A stretch of DNA of 64,000 nucleotides, from assembly GCF_002099425.1 (NCBI RefSeq), contig NW_018344227.1, positions 1,851,001-1,915,000 on the forward strand, in the 5' to 3' direction. The stretch is from Phascolarctos cinereus. Its lineage: Eukaryota > Chordata > Mammalia > Diprotodontia > Phascolarctidae. Below are positions 31,706 to 44,600 of this stretch, piece after piece. Both the position numbers and the translations under genes were made by a program. How positions within the stretch are numbered: the stretch's first letter is position 1; the number at the start of each line of letters is the position of its first letter. A model generated the notes under the pieces. The model was given only the letters and a program-made list of their open reading frames with translations. It was not told where the DNA came from and made no database searches.

Positions 31706-32984
31706 TTGCCCTAAAAGCACCATTTTTTTTTTTATCAGCTATTAGCTCAGAAGTTCTCAAACCTCCCGGAACCCTGACACACACCCCGAGGTTTTTTGGC
31801 CTTGAACCTTACTTAGGTTGCTCATTAAAAGAGAATTCATATGCAAGGGTTCTGTCAAAGTTGTTTAAAGAGTTTGAGCCCTGCGGAGAGGCCTGAGCCC
31901 GAGGCCTTTGGCCAAAGGCTTCTTCACGAGGTAAGCAAAGCCTCTGAAGCGCTTGAGTTAGGTCTCCCCGATTTGGTAAATTCAGGGGACAACTGGACAC
32001 TTTCGTAGCATGAGAGTTCCCAAATCTCTGGGACGAAGGTCAGAAGTTGCCAGGATGCCCCATTTGTAAGGCCCAGGCAGTATTTTAGTGGCTTTTGCAG
32101 ATGGACAGCGTCCACCCCAGCCCGGTGAGTCATTGAAAGCACTTGCTGACTCAACGAGTCCTGCTCAGCGAAATTCCAGGTAACCGCTCAGCTAGGGCCA
32201 GGGGCGGTTCGGGGCTCTTAATTTAGCCTAGGAGGAAGGGGCGGAAGGGCGGAGGAGCAGTCTATTGAAGACCCGCCCCTCCCCCAGTCAGCTCGGGAGA
32301 TAGCCCGAAATCGCTCGTCAGGGGCAGGGTTTGTGGAAAGTGGGGAGCGAGGGAAAGATTGCTGTAAAGGGCATCCATCTAGCTAAGTAGGCTTGGGGTG
32401 TGGGGGGGGGGAGACGGCTTCAACTTCGATATATTTCTACTTGAACGCAATCGTGAAAGCCCATGAAATCTGGCCCATTTTCCCCAATAAGTTTTGTTCC
32501 AAACGGGCGAGGAAGGGGGCGGGGCCATCTTGGTAAACAGGGATTCCGGTGGGGCATCCCCATCCTAGGATCAGGCCAGGCATGATCGGACCTGGATGCT
32601 CCAAGGGGTGTTCAAAAGGTGATTCCGAGAAAGGGGAGGGGAAGGGGGACAACGGCTCTCCTGGACCTTGATCCATCGATCATTCCGTATCCGCCACGGA
32701 TGTGCCTTCTTAATTGGACAGTTACTTCTCTAAAAGACGGTCTCCAGCTCTGGGGACCAGATAAAAAGGACCAATCCCTTCAGTTTCTCTTTGTGGCTTC
32801 TCCTTGGGCCCGGGGCTGCAAACACGTGCCCTTCTCTCCCCCGCCCCCAACCCTTGTCACGCCTCGCCTTCACCTCCCCGGCCTTCTGCACTGCACGTTC
32901 GGGAGAGTGTATGCAAAGCGCCCTGGGGCCAGCTCGTGGGAACCCACTCGTCGCAGTTCGGGCCCCAAAGGGGGTGAGTTAGGG
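31706..32984. other. Upstream flank of the PICALM-like gene
   Basis: Increasing G+C and CpG, with a GC-box cluster near 32200-32290 and ggggcggggccatcttgg near 32520. No exon or transposon recognised. It may carry distal promoter elements. Confidence 0.45.
32180..32310. promoter_or_regulatory. GC-box cluster upstream of CpG island
   Basis: The sequence holds ggggcggtt, ggggcggaa, gggcggagg and cccgccccctcc-like Sp1 sites within about 100 bp. It could be an upstream enhancer or alternative promoter. No coding exon is visible beside it. Confidence 0.4.
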
Positions 32985-33210
32985 GGCGCCACAGTGGGTG
33001 GGACGCTGGGCCTGGAGTCGGAAAGGCCGAGGTTCAAAGCCAGTGTCAGACACTTATTTCCTAGCTGTGGGACCCTGGCCAACCCACTTCACCTCCACCT
33101 GCCTCCGTTTCCTCATCTGTGAAATGGGGTTAATGATATCATTAGGGAGGGAGCTCCCAGAGTTGGTGTGAGGATCCAACAGGATAACATGTTTGGCACC
33201 TTTTGTTTTC
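32985..33210 (+). mobile_element. MIR/THER1 CORE-SINE at the CpG-island edge
   Basis: ggttcaaagccagtgtcaga, cctagctgtgggaccctggc, tttcctcatctgtgaaatgg and a tgtgaggatc tail. Confidence 0.75.
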
Positions 33211-33626
33211 TGAATTTATCTTAGCCCCCCCTTTCCCAGGAGCCATCCCTCGAAACAATGAAAAAGAAAAAGACAGGAAAGCATTTAGGCAAAAGGAACC
33301 CACGAGTGTCTGGCAGGAACGGCACTACTTCGCCCCCGTTGCCCCCCTCCCCCAAACCCCCTCACCGGCGGAAAGGCTCGGGGTGGCAGTCTCGGAGCTC
33401 GCCAGGGGCTTGTTCATTTCAGCGTAAGCATTTCCATTTCGGAAATCGGCAAACGCTTCGAAACGGACCAGGCCGGGCCTACCGGGCTCGCCGAGGGTCC
33501 GACTGGAACAAAGTGTTCCTAAAGGCAGCCTCCACTTCGAACTGGGCCAGACCCGCGCGCCAGCCGCCCCCCCCCCATTGTTAACCTTTACCAGCTTCAG
33601 CCCGCCCCCCTCCCCCCAGTGGCTCC

Positions 33627-33726
33627 GGCCGCCGTTGGGGGCCGTCGAGGCGCGCCCGGGCTCCTGGGGCCGCTCGAGGCCCTCGACCAACCAGCGGCCG
33701 CGCCTCGACGGCCCCCAACGGCGGCC
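33627..33726. repeat. Perfect 28-bp inverted repeat (arms 33627-33654 and 33699-33726)
   Basis: The left arm begins ggccgccgttgggggccgtc. The right arm is its exact reverse complement over all 28 bases, with a 44-nt spacer. The spacer itself holds a tcgaggccctcga palindrome. The arms can extrude as a very stable GC hairpin immediately upstream of the presumed start region. Confidence 0.9.
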
Positions 33727-33773
33727 CCTGGCGTTCTAGGACGCGCCGCCAGCGGCTCGGCGGAGGCGGTGGT

Positions 33774-33782
33774 CGCCATCTT
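33774..33782 (-). promoter_or_regulatory. YY1-type element CGCCATCTT
   Basis: This is a perfect reverse complement of the AAnATGGCG core that often sits just downstream of TATA-less starts. It lies about 330 bp before the ATG and suggests transcription begins near 33750-33775. That placement is inference. Confidence 0.5.
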
Positions 33783-34105
33783 AGGGAGGTGGGCGCGCTC
33801 CGACCGGCCGACCGACCAAGCGATCGATCGGTCGCCAGGAGGTTCCCCGCTGCGAGACCGCCGGGCAGACTGTCAGTCCGTCTGTCAGTCTGCCCTACCG
33901 TCCGGCGGCGGCCGCTCGGACCGGTGGCGGGAGGGAGCGGTGGGGGCGGGGCCCGCCGGCGGCGGTGGGGGCGGTGGCAGCGGCGGCGTCCCGGCCCCGC
34001 CCCCCGCTTTGGTCCCGGCTCCGCCCCCGGCCCCGCCCCTAACCCCGGCCCCAGCCCGCCGCCCAGCGGGGGACACCCCGGGCGGGCGCCGGGCAGCTAG
34101 GCACC

Positions 34106-34235
34106 ATGTCGGGCCAGTCTCTCACCGACCGGATTACGGCCGCGCAGCACAGCGTCACCGGGTCGGCCGTGGCCAAAGCCGTCTGCAAGGCGAGCACCCA
34201 CGAAATGATGGGGCCCAAGCAGAAACACCTGGACT
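34106..34235 (+). CDS. PICALM-like exon 1, start codon and PIP2-binding N-terminus
   Basis: The start codon is in context gcaccATG. The exon encodes [20 protein letters not shown] and continues to KHLD, with donor gtgagt. K28, K38, K40 and H41 are in place; position 39 is Gln where PICALM has Lys. Confidence 0.95.
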
Positions 34236-37200
34236 GTGAGTAGGGTTCCCTTCCCCCCTCTCCAGTAGCCCTCAGCCCCAGCCCCGCCCCCCCCCTCCGC
34301 GACCTCCCTCCTCCTCCTCTGCGACCCCCCCGCCGCGACCCTCCAACAGGCGCCGGCCCAACGTGCTAGGGCTGCCTCCTGCTCCCTCTGGCTCGGCCTC
34401 ATCTGTGCCACCGGCACCATAGGGGCAGCCGGTCGGCAAGCCGGGTCCTGGCCGCCCCTCTCAGCTCGGGACAGGGTGCCCCGTTTGCCGGCAGACCTGG
34501 GTAAACCAAACCAAACGAAACCAAACCAAACCAGTATGCTACTTGTTTGAATGTTTGGTGGAATGAGCTAGAATGGGCTGCTGGCGCCCGTGGACCAGAG
34601 GATCGGAGATCCGAGCTGGACCCCCACCCCACTCATTTGATGGGGGAGGAAACCGAGGCCCAGAGAAGGGCAGGAACTTGCCCAGATGGAGGGAGAGCCA
34701 GGATTTTAACCTAGTTTATGCTGGCTCCAGATCCAGGATTCCTCTCGCTATGTTAAATTCATTGAATCTTGCTAGCTTGGACCCAGGTGACCTTGGCCAA
34801 GTCCCTTCTGCTCCGGGCTTCAGAGTTCTCTGTAGCATGAATAGTGCCCCAAGGCCCCTCCCAGCTCCAAATTCTATGCCATGAATTCTTAGGAAGGTCT
34901 TGGGAATGGGTGGCAGAGAACCCCAAGACTCTTTTTAACCTTCAAATCAATGTTTTACCCCGTGGTCGCAGACTAATCTTAACTAATAGGCATTGGATAT
35001 TAAGGGAGGAACCCCAGGGTGGAGGGTACCTTAGAGGTCGTGGAGTCCAGCCCCCTCATTTTACCAGTGACCCCCTAGAAAGGGTCAGAGACTATTTCCA
35101 AATCCCACACTTAGCTAGTGTGGGAGAAAGGCTTGAAACCCAAATCTTCTGGGGGCTCTCTCTTCTGAGCCATGCTGCCTTTTAATGAGATTGCTAAGTA
35201 GAGAGTATGAGAGCCAATGAAATCCATCAGAGTTCAGTTTTCATGGAATTGACCTGGAAAGCTCTTTCCACCCCTGCCCTGCCCCCAGCCTGATTGTCCC
35301 ACAGTGAGGTATGGCCTGAGGGAGAAAGTTGAGCTCCCAGAGCCCCGACTGCCTTCCCAGACCAGATCAAATTCATCAACCGAGCTCTGAAGGGAAGGAG
35401 CAGGTAACAGGCATAACTCAGAATTGTCGAATGTTTTAGGGTTTGAGCTAAAGATTGCATTCAGTAACACGTTGCTCCCTGCATAATTCCAAGATCTTCC
35501 CAGACTTTCTTTATCCGAATAGCCCCTCCTTCCACCAGCACATGGCACTACCAGTGTCCTTTAGCTGCTAGGCTTGGGAATGGCTGTGGGCTGGATGGGG
35601 GGGGGCAGGGCTCCAATGGGAACCTCCAGGTGCTGTACTTGAAGCCAAACTAAGTGCTCTCCTCTGTGTCTCTGAAAGATGCCCCAGGCCACCCCCACTC
35701 TTCTTAGGAACTGAGGACGTCAGGAGAATGGTGTTAGCTCTGTGCCAGAAGATGTAGCCATGACCCTTTGCATCCATGGCCCAGTGACTGAAGGCCACTT
35801 GGGTCAGGACCCCCCCTCCCCCCCCAGAGGGGGAGAGGGAGGCTAGATTTGATTTCTCCTAATGGGTTTTGCTCAGTCTATACTTACCCTTTGAAGTCAC
35901 AGCCCCTTCAGACTCCCTGACAGTTGAGGATAGCTCCCTCAGGGCTCAGAGGTTTCTAGGTCCCAGCCTGGGTTGGAAAAGCCTAGTGTACTGACTGCCC
36001 TCTTCTTGGGGTCTTTCTTGACCAATCAGTCCACTCAAAGTTCCTTTGAGCCTCTCAGGTGGTTACTTCTCCCTGCCCATTTGGAAAGCCTATCTCTCAG
36101 TCAATGTTTCCTTGTGGCTATAGGACACTGGCAGTTTCTGGGCCTGTTTTAGAGGTAAGTAGTAATGGACTGTGGTCAGGCACTGAGAGATTTGACCTCA
36201 AAGTGGTATTCCGTACCAGGTACATGTGAAGTTTTCCTTCATGACTTACAGCTTTTCTTTTGTCCAGATCCCACTGGTGGGCCCACAGTCTTCTGACCTT
36301 GCATCCTCCAGAAGGGGACACATTTGTCCTCACTATCCCTGGAATTCCTTTCATCCAGTCTCACAGCCAGCTCCTTAGTTCAAACACAAGTTCTCTTAAT
36401 GAGACTTGGCATTAGTGTCCTAACTGGTTCCCACTTTGAGTTGCCTGGCCTCTCCATATTCTTCTTCAAATATCATGTGGAACAGATTGTGTCCTGTCAT
36501 TTTAGCAGCATGAGTGAAGCCCTACAGGTCTCTTCCCAGGGAGCAAGCATGGCCAAGTGGCCCGGCCTTCCAGGTCTTTCCTGAGTTGTTTCTTCTGAGA
36601 ACGAAACTTAGAATCGCTGGGAACATGAAGGGTCGGTGGGTCAATGGCTGGGTTGAGAGTGCAGTGAAGCTCAGAGTCAGATAGTCCTGTTTGGGGCAGG
36701 GGCAGGAACTCTTCAGGGGGTGAATTGGAGCCATCACCTGTGCCGGCCCTGATCTCTAAGAACTGGCTCAGTAGACACTTGCCATAAAGTAGTAGGGTTT
36801 GGCTAAGACAGTCACGTTGGACCATGAACTCAGGCTTGATCGATCATGTTGCTTCTTTCTAATTTAGACCTGATTCATTGCACAAATGAGCTGAACATGA
36901 GCATACCACAGCTGGCTGACACACTCCTGGAGCGCACAGCCAACAGCAGCTGGGTGGTTGTTTTCAAGGCTCTGATCACCACCCACCACCTCATGATGTA
37001 TGGCAATGAGGTAAGGTGCAGATTGTGCTTCTTCCTCCTCCCCTTTGACTTTTGGGGTGTCTCTGGTGTCTGGAAACCATTCTGGGGGGGCATTAGCTCA
37101 TGGTCTGCTTCTGCGGCTGTCTTAGGAGGGACTCTCAGTGAGTAGTAGGAGTGTAGGCTGTCCTGGGATTCTTTTGTCAGCTTGCACGTCATGATGTTTA

Positions 37201-38546
37201 CTTGATGGGGCCTGTAGCTTGGGTCCCACTGGCCACTGAGGTGGGTGGGTGGGGCCAGACTGGTGCTTTCCTCACTTTCCAGAACTCTAGTAGAGGAAAC
37301 TTCTTCTCCCAGTGCAGATCAGGCTGAGCTCTGGTTCTTGGGTCTCAGAGACTTGCCTGGGGGTCCCAAGAGGTTAAAAGACTTACTCAGCTGTAACTTG
37401 CCATGCACCTCTGGTGGAGGGAGCCACTCTCCCTACCTTAGGCTGTGCATAGTGCAGATGGGAATTTACTTTCTATTCCTACTTCCTCTCTTTCTTCCTC
37501 CTAACTCAGATTTGGCCCTTTTCACTGGATAGTTGAAGCTCCTTCTCTTCCTCTTATAGTTTTCCATCTGGCATGACCAGACTCTTTTCCTCTCCCAAAG
37601 TTTATGGGAACAGAGTAAGTGGGTGGGTAGGCTAATGAACAGCCTAGAGGGAGAGTTGGTGCAGCCCCAAAGGCCCAGGGGAGACTGCCCAGTGTCCAAG
37701 GGGAAGTTGGACATATAAGGCCAGAGATCTTTAGGTGGTACTCTCTGGTTCTACCCTGGCACTGGTTTTCTTACACTAGATTGAAGGCAATGGGGAACCT
37801 GAATTCCCCAGACTCAATCCTAAATCTATTCTGCTTGAAAGAAAGAAAACTAACGTCAGCTTCCTGACCCTTTTGACCCACAGCGTTTCATGCAGTACCT
37901 TGCATCACGAAATAGCCTGTTCAATTTAAGCAACTTCCTGGATAAAAGCGTCATACAGGGTAAGAACAATGCTCTTATGGGAATGAAAGACGATTAGAGA
38001 GACTAGGCTAGGCCTGGCCCACCAGAGTGCTCTGCAAACCCCAAAGAACCAGAAAACCAGGAGTGTTGGACTGCTGACCTTGGATACTTGCATTCCCCAA
38101 ATGTACAAAGAGGGTGGAGCCTAGAGAAGACAAGCTTAAGGGTGGGGAAGGGACATGGTATCTGAAGGACTGGCATGTGGGTAAGGACACATCCAGAAGC
38201 CACAATGAGGCCAAGTAGCTGGATGTGAGGAGCAGCTCCTTGTCCATCAGAGCTGTCTAAAAGAGGGAGGACTAGGCTGCCAGGGGAGATAGGGGGGGCT
38301 CCCTGTTCCCATCGAAGGGCTGACTGACCACTTGACAGGCATGTTGGAGAAGGAATGGCTATAGTTTAGGTAAGGTCCTTTCCAACTCAGATTCTGGGAT
38401 TCAGTTATTAATTTGCTTTTTAAATAAGCTATCTGATTAGTAAGATTTCCCCCCCCCATGGAATATGTAGATTAGAGATTAGAGATGTTTGTTGGTGATT
38501 TTTTATATTAAAAAACCAAAAGCAACCAGTAATGATGTTGAGAGGT

Positions 38547-38607
<61 letters not shown>

Positions 38608-41600
38608 TGACCTTGTTGACCCTCCCCCCCCAAACCCAAGGCAAGTCACAAACAGAAGGTACTGGCAGGAAATTGTTTTCAAGGCCCCAAATGTTGGATA
38701 CCCATGCATGCCTTTAACAAGCCTTTTGGAGTACCTACTCCATGTGAGGCAGCTTTTGGTGGAGTGCTGACTATTGACAGGCTTTTTGGCTCACAAGCCA
38801 CAAGGCTGGTGTTTAAAGCACATTTTTCTGTTTAAAAATAGTGACTTTACTTTTTAAGAGAGAGTATAGTATTCTCATTTCTTTAATATTTATCATTTTA
38901 AAAATCAATGATGAGGCTATTGGAAAAAGAAAAGAGCCTTACTCTCTCAAGCAGTGCTCCCACACAGAGGCCAAATGATTTAGTCATGTTAACAAGGAGC
39001 ATGTGTCCCCTGCTAGATTTCATGCTAGTATCATTCCCACAAGGTGACAGCAAATCCAGCTAAGAAATGAGGTTGCAAAGGGCTCTCTGTAAATCTGGTA
39101 GTGTAGTATGGTGAAAGAATCGGGGCCTGACCACCAGGAAGGCTGAGGCCTAATCCTGGCTCTGCCACACACCTCCAACAGTTTCCTTCTCTGTAAAATG
39201 AGAGGCTGATCAGGGTTCTATCACACTGTCCAGATCACTTGGTAGGCCTTAGCTCAGCCATTAGCTGGCATGCTTCACCTCTTCCAAGTTCAGCAAGATT
39301 CCTGGAGGCCCACATAGCCTTTGGCCTGCTCAGCAGCATCACTGTCACCACTGCCTCCCAGCTCCCTTGACCTCAGGAAGATCTCAAGGCTTTGCAGGGC
39401 TTTAAAAGTAGTCCTTTCTTATGAAAGAGTTACTGAGATGCTGGAAGAGATGGCGTTGAAGGGTGTGCATCCCTTCTTGATCAACAGTTCTAGGACTGGG
39501 TGTTTTCACTGAGAAATGGGGGACCATGGACTGTGCGATGATACACAGCTTTGGGCAGAACTTGTCTTTAGTATGTAGAAATAAATGTGATCAATTGGAA
39601 ATAACCCAGATGTCTCTGTTTCTAGGTTATGATATGTCTACCTTCATCAGGCGATATAGCAGATACTTGAATGAAAAAGCCCTTTCATATAGACTGGTAG
39701 CAGTTGACTTCACCAAAATGAAGAGAGGGTTAGTAAACATTTTCAGGTTTTAAAAAAGAAATTGCAGCCATGTGGAGAATTCTTGCCATATTATGGTTTT
39801 TTCCAGAATATAGCCAATTTGCAAATAGCAGGGATTTCGCCTGTCATTCTGGACTTTGTGTTATCTGTTCTACAGGAGAGGCTCTGCATGGAAAAAGCCA
39901 TGTGTGTGCCCCAGTGGCTCTGCTAAAGCTCTGTGCTCCTCTCGGCATGGCATATAGGGGCCTTTCATTTCAGGCTAGCCATCCTCACCTCAGAGGGAGT
40001 GCCTTTCTTCTATTTGAGTATACGGGCCTGGTGCCACACCAGGTGTTTGTTGTCAGAAGGCTGGTCCTGCTCACTTGGGGAGGCTCTTTACCATCTTGGC
40101 TGCAGGGGATGGGCTTGGCAGCAGTGCGGCCTTGGCCTAGCCCTGAGGCATGCATCATATCATTTGCCACATGACAGGCAGCAGCTCTTGCAGCTCTGCT
40201 GAACTGCATAGACCTTGCAACCTGTGTAGGGGAGAGGTTACACACTTGTGAAATGTCCACCCTTTGCAGCAGTGGGTAGACACATATGCATTGTGCGTGT
40301 GCATAGGTGTTGTGTGTAAATTCACGTATGCATCGTATATGCATACACATGTGCATGTACATGCTTGCGAGCACACATTAGCTACCTATACATATGTGAT
40401 TTATCTTTTCAGGCCTGATGGAGTCATGAGGACCATGGGTACTGACAAGCTCCTGAAAACCCTCCCAGTTATTCAGAACCAGCTCGACGTTCTGCTTGAT
40501 TTTGATGTGAGAATTTTCTTTTTAAAAATACATTTGAATTGCTCTCTTTTGTTTTCACCTTTCCTCAATTTCCCCCTGTGCCCTTCCCCCTCCCCCGAGC
40601 CATCCCATATAACCGAGAGTTTTTTCTTTAAAGAATATGATGAAAAGCATTGAGCAAAATGTGCCTGGTCCCACATCCAGAGGTGTGGAGGGGGCCCAGC
40701 TTATTATTCGTAATTTCCCAGCATTCATGTGTGATTGTTCTCTGGTTTGTGTGTGGAGTGTTCTTTCCACTTACATGGTTATAGTCATTGTATAGACTGT
40801 TTCCTTGGCTCTGCTGACTTCCCTCTGCATTAGTTCACCTGGGTCTTTCCATCTTTCTCTGGAGTCATCATACACATCACTTCTTATAGCACAGGAATCT
40901 CTCATTACATTCATGGACCACGGTGTGTTGAGCCATTCCCCAGTAGATGGGCATCTGCTTTGTTTCCAGTTTTTTACTACCACAAAAGTGCTGCTGTAAT
41001 TTTGTGGGTGTATATGAGGGCTTTTTCTCAATGGCCTCATCTGAGCCCAGCAGTAGACTCTCTAGGTCACAAAGCGCACATTTTTGCCCCTTGATTTACC
41101 CAATTCCAAGTTGCTTTCCTGAATAGTTGTACTGATTCACAGTTCTACCAGCATCGTACTGGAGGACCTGTCTCTTCTGACCATCCTTTGTCATCTGGGC
41201 CAATTGGCAACCTTGGAGTGGTTGGGATTTCTTTCTCTTAGTGTTAGTATGTGGGGCATTCTTTCAGATGGTTGTTAATAGTTTCCAATTCTACTTTTGG
41301 CAGCTGTTTGTTCCTAGTCTTTGATCTAGTGGGGAACGGCTTTTGCTTTGGGTATTTCTCTTGTCTTTATATCTTGGTTACCAAACCCTCCTCTGAGCAA
41401 TTCAATAGAACCCTTTTTTCCCTATTTACTTCTTCTGTCCTTAGCCTAGTTGTGTTAATTTTGCTCGTTTGTCTAGAACTTTTGTAATGTCATATAATTG
41501 AGGCTCCATGTTATCTTTTTTAATTGCCTCTCCCTTGTTGGTCTAAGAATTCCTTACCTACCCAGGGATGGTAAAGGAAAGTGATCTGACATGACCATTT

Positions 41601-44600
41601 TCCAGGCCATCTTTGTGTCTGTTTGCTAATGGAGATGATGGGAGATTTGGTCCCTACCTGTTCACTGATTCCCCTGTCATCCACAGGCTCATCCCAATGA
41701 ACTCACAAATGGTGTCATCAGTTCGGCCTTCATGCACCTCTTTAAGGATTCCATCAGGCTGTTTGCAGCCTACAATGAAGGGATTATTAACCTGCTTGGT
41801 ACGTTGCTACTTTTCTCAGGTCAGAGAGGGAGGGAGGGGGGCAGTTTGCTTTCTGAATTCAGTTTAGCTCTCATTGGATCCTGTTTATTCAAAGCCATTC
41901 CCTTTTCCTTGGTGTAAGCCAAGCTCCCCAGAGGCTGCCAAGGCCATTGCTTATAGACAAATGCAGCCTTTGCCAAGTCCCGAGGCATGACTTAGTTGGT
42001 CTCATTGACACATTCATCATGCCCATTCTCCAGGGCCCTGCAGCAGGGCCTTAAGCTTGGCTTCAGATTGTCATATTCAGGTGAGAGCATACTACTGAAA
42101 TAGCTCTCCGTTTTTTTCTCAGAGACTCCAGGAAATTGCTTTTCTCCCTGAAATGGCCTAGCAGTTCAGTTCTGGGGCTGAATGCCCTCTAGACTTATTC
42201 TTGGCCAATTCGAACTAGTTTTTATTATCAGCATTCCCTCAATTGTAGGGAAGAAAAGCAGAATGGCCAGAGGGCCAGATTTGCAGGCTGGAAGAGCTGG
42301 CTTCTAGCTCTCCCCCAGACACCTGCTGGCCAAGTTAATGTTACCTTAGGGCCTCAGGTAACTCAGGGAAAGGGGCATGGCCACAGAGGAGGTCCCCATG
42401 CTCTCGTAGGTCCGGACCTCCAAGCCATTTGGGTCCAAAAGAATACAAATCTGCCTTTCTTTTCTTGGCTCTCAGTCTAATTGGGGATATTTCATTCTGA
42501 TAATCTATTTGCTTCAATAAACTTGTGTCCAGAATGGAGACAACAGGGCGGAGGTGGGTGGTCTCTTTTGCGGAAGGGAATTTCTTTAAAAGTGATCATT
42601 GCAAAGGAAAACCCCTTCAAATGTAGCCATTCACAAGGATCTCAAGAGCAGACCCCCCCCCCCCTTAGGACTCACTTAGAGTCTTCCTAGGTATTTGGAG
42701 CCTTTGTCTTTTGATTTTAGAAAAGTACTTTGACATGAAGAAGAACCAGTGCAAAGAAGGGCTGGAGAGTTACAAGAAGTTCCTGGGAAGAATGGCCAAA
42801 CTGTCAGAGTTCCTGAAAGTTGCCGAGGTAACATGGCGAGAGCCAGTCACCACCACTCTCTCTCCGTTCCTGTTCCCACGGCTGGCTGCCCTGCTCAAAG
42901 TGCAGGGCCTGGTGTCAGCAAGGCTTGGATTCAAATCCTACCCCTGCCTCTTACCGAGTGTGGGACTCTGGGCGAGTTCCTTCCCCTCTCTCTGGCCTTG
43001 ATTTCTTTGTCTCTAAGATGGGAGGAATAACCTTTGTAGTGCCTGCTCACCTGGGGTGGTTGTGGGGAGAGGATGAGATCTTCTGTACTTTGTAACCTAG
43101 ACGTCAGTGGTTGGTAGTCTCTCTCAGTTCATTGCTGCATTACTTTATTTTAGAAAAATGTTGCTACTCTTGGATTTTTATCTCCCCTTCATTTCCCAAT
43201 GTGTCCCTTCCCCTCCCCTGCCCAGAGAACCATCCCTTGTTACAAACAAGAAAAAGGACAAGTAATAAGGCAGTTCCACCCAAATGCCAGAGCCCTGCAG
43301 TCTGGTCAGCTCTATTACTGTCCCTATGGAAATCAGCTTCCGTTGAGTTTGACACGGGGTAGTTTAGTGTGTCAATGTTGTCTTGAGAGGCTTTCCTTAA
43401 TCAGGACGATATCCTGTGGTGGCAGAAAAATGACCAGAGTCTCTCCTGCTCCATAAGCTTCATTCTTGTGTTCCCTGGAGGAGCTGAGCCTGCTGGGAAG
43501 GCTCTGTTGTTCTTTGGGGCTTGGCTCAATTGCTAGAATTCTAGGTATTGCAGGTCAGAAACGAGGAATCTTCTCACTAGCATTTTCACTGTAATATAAG
43601 CAAGCACCAGTTCCGCAGGTCCACTGTGACTTCTGTCCCTCTGGTCAGTCACTAAGCATGAGTTAAGCACTCTAGGTCAAGCGCTAGGAAGGGCCTGAGA
43701 CACAAATAAAGGAGCTTACAGTACTAGGGATACGTGTTCCCAGATGAGTCAACACAGGGTTCATACAAAATGCACAGTGACTGGGCAGCTAGGTGGCGCA
43801 GTGGATAGAGCACCGACTCTGGTGTCAGGAGGGCCTGAGTTCAAATGCGGCCTTAAACACATAACACTCACTAGCTGTGTGACTCTGGGCAAGTCACTTA
43901 ACCCCAGTTGCCTCACCAAAAAAAAAAAAATGCATAGTGATTAACATCACCAACTGGGGAAATCAGGAAAGACCTTGAAGGGAGCTAGAAGTTGTAAAAG
44001 GCAGAGTTGAGGAGGAAGGGCATTGTGGGTAAGGTCAGTGGTATATACCTCTAAGGGGGAAGGCACTGAGAAGGAGTGGGAGATAGCAGATAACGTGAGA
44101 TGTATGGGGAGCAGCAGGCAGGCCCTTTTGGCTGACTTCCAACACAGACTTGGCTGAGTGACCCTGGGCTAGTGATGTCGCCTCTTGGGACATCCTGAGA
44201 GACAGGCTAGAGCCAGGTTGGAAGGGCTCTGAATCCCAAACAAAGGAATTTATGTTTTAACCCGAAGACAGTGAGGAGCCTGGACACTTCTTGAGCAGAG
44301 GAGCAACATGGCCGAGCCTCTGGATTCAAAACCCTCTCTTGGCTGCTTGAGGAAGGGCTGGATATGGGGGATGAGAGGGAAGAGGCAAGGAGGACGCCAG
44401 TGCTATTGACCTCTGTGCCTTTGCCACTGACTGTCTTAACTGCTCTTTTTTCTTACCTCTCTCATGACTCCAGCAAGTTGGGATTGATCAGGCCGATATT
44501 CCCGATCTTACTCAGGTCAGTGTCCCCTTGGGGTTGCTTTAGCCCATTTACCTCCATGCATCCTTCAGGGATCAGTCCATTCTGAGAATCCATTTGCTTC

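Larger units (their letters stand above)
33290..34330 (+). promoter_or_regulatory. CpG-island promoter of the PICALM-like gene
   Basis: About 1 kb is extremely G+C- and CpG-rich, with many GC boxes (for example gggggcggggc near 33943) and GGC-rich 5' UTR sequence just before the ATG. No TATA box is evident. This is typical of a broadly expressed housekeeping promoter. The 206-codon open frame crossing it has GC-driven composition and contains the real exon 1 only in another frame. Confidence 0.85.
37011..39625. other. Introns 2 and 3 of the PICALM-like gene
   Basis: Apart from exon 3 (37884-37959), the stretch holds a composite (TG)n(AG)n microsatellite at 38546-38603 and a weak sense MIR piece near 39105-39230. 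The rest is unclassified. Confidence 0.55.

Noticed and set aside
33619-34239. 206-codon frame across the CpG island
   Set aside because: Composition is GC-driven; it overlaps the real exon 1 in another frame and contains the inverted repeat.
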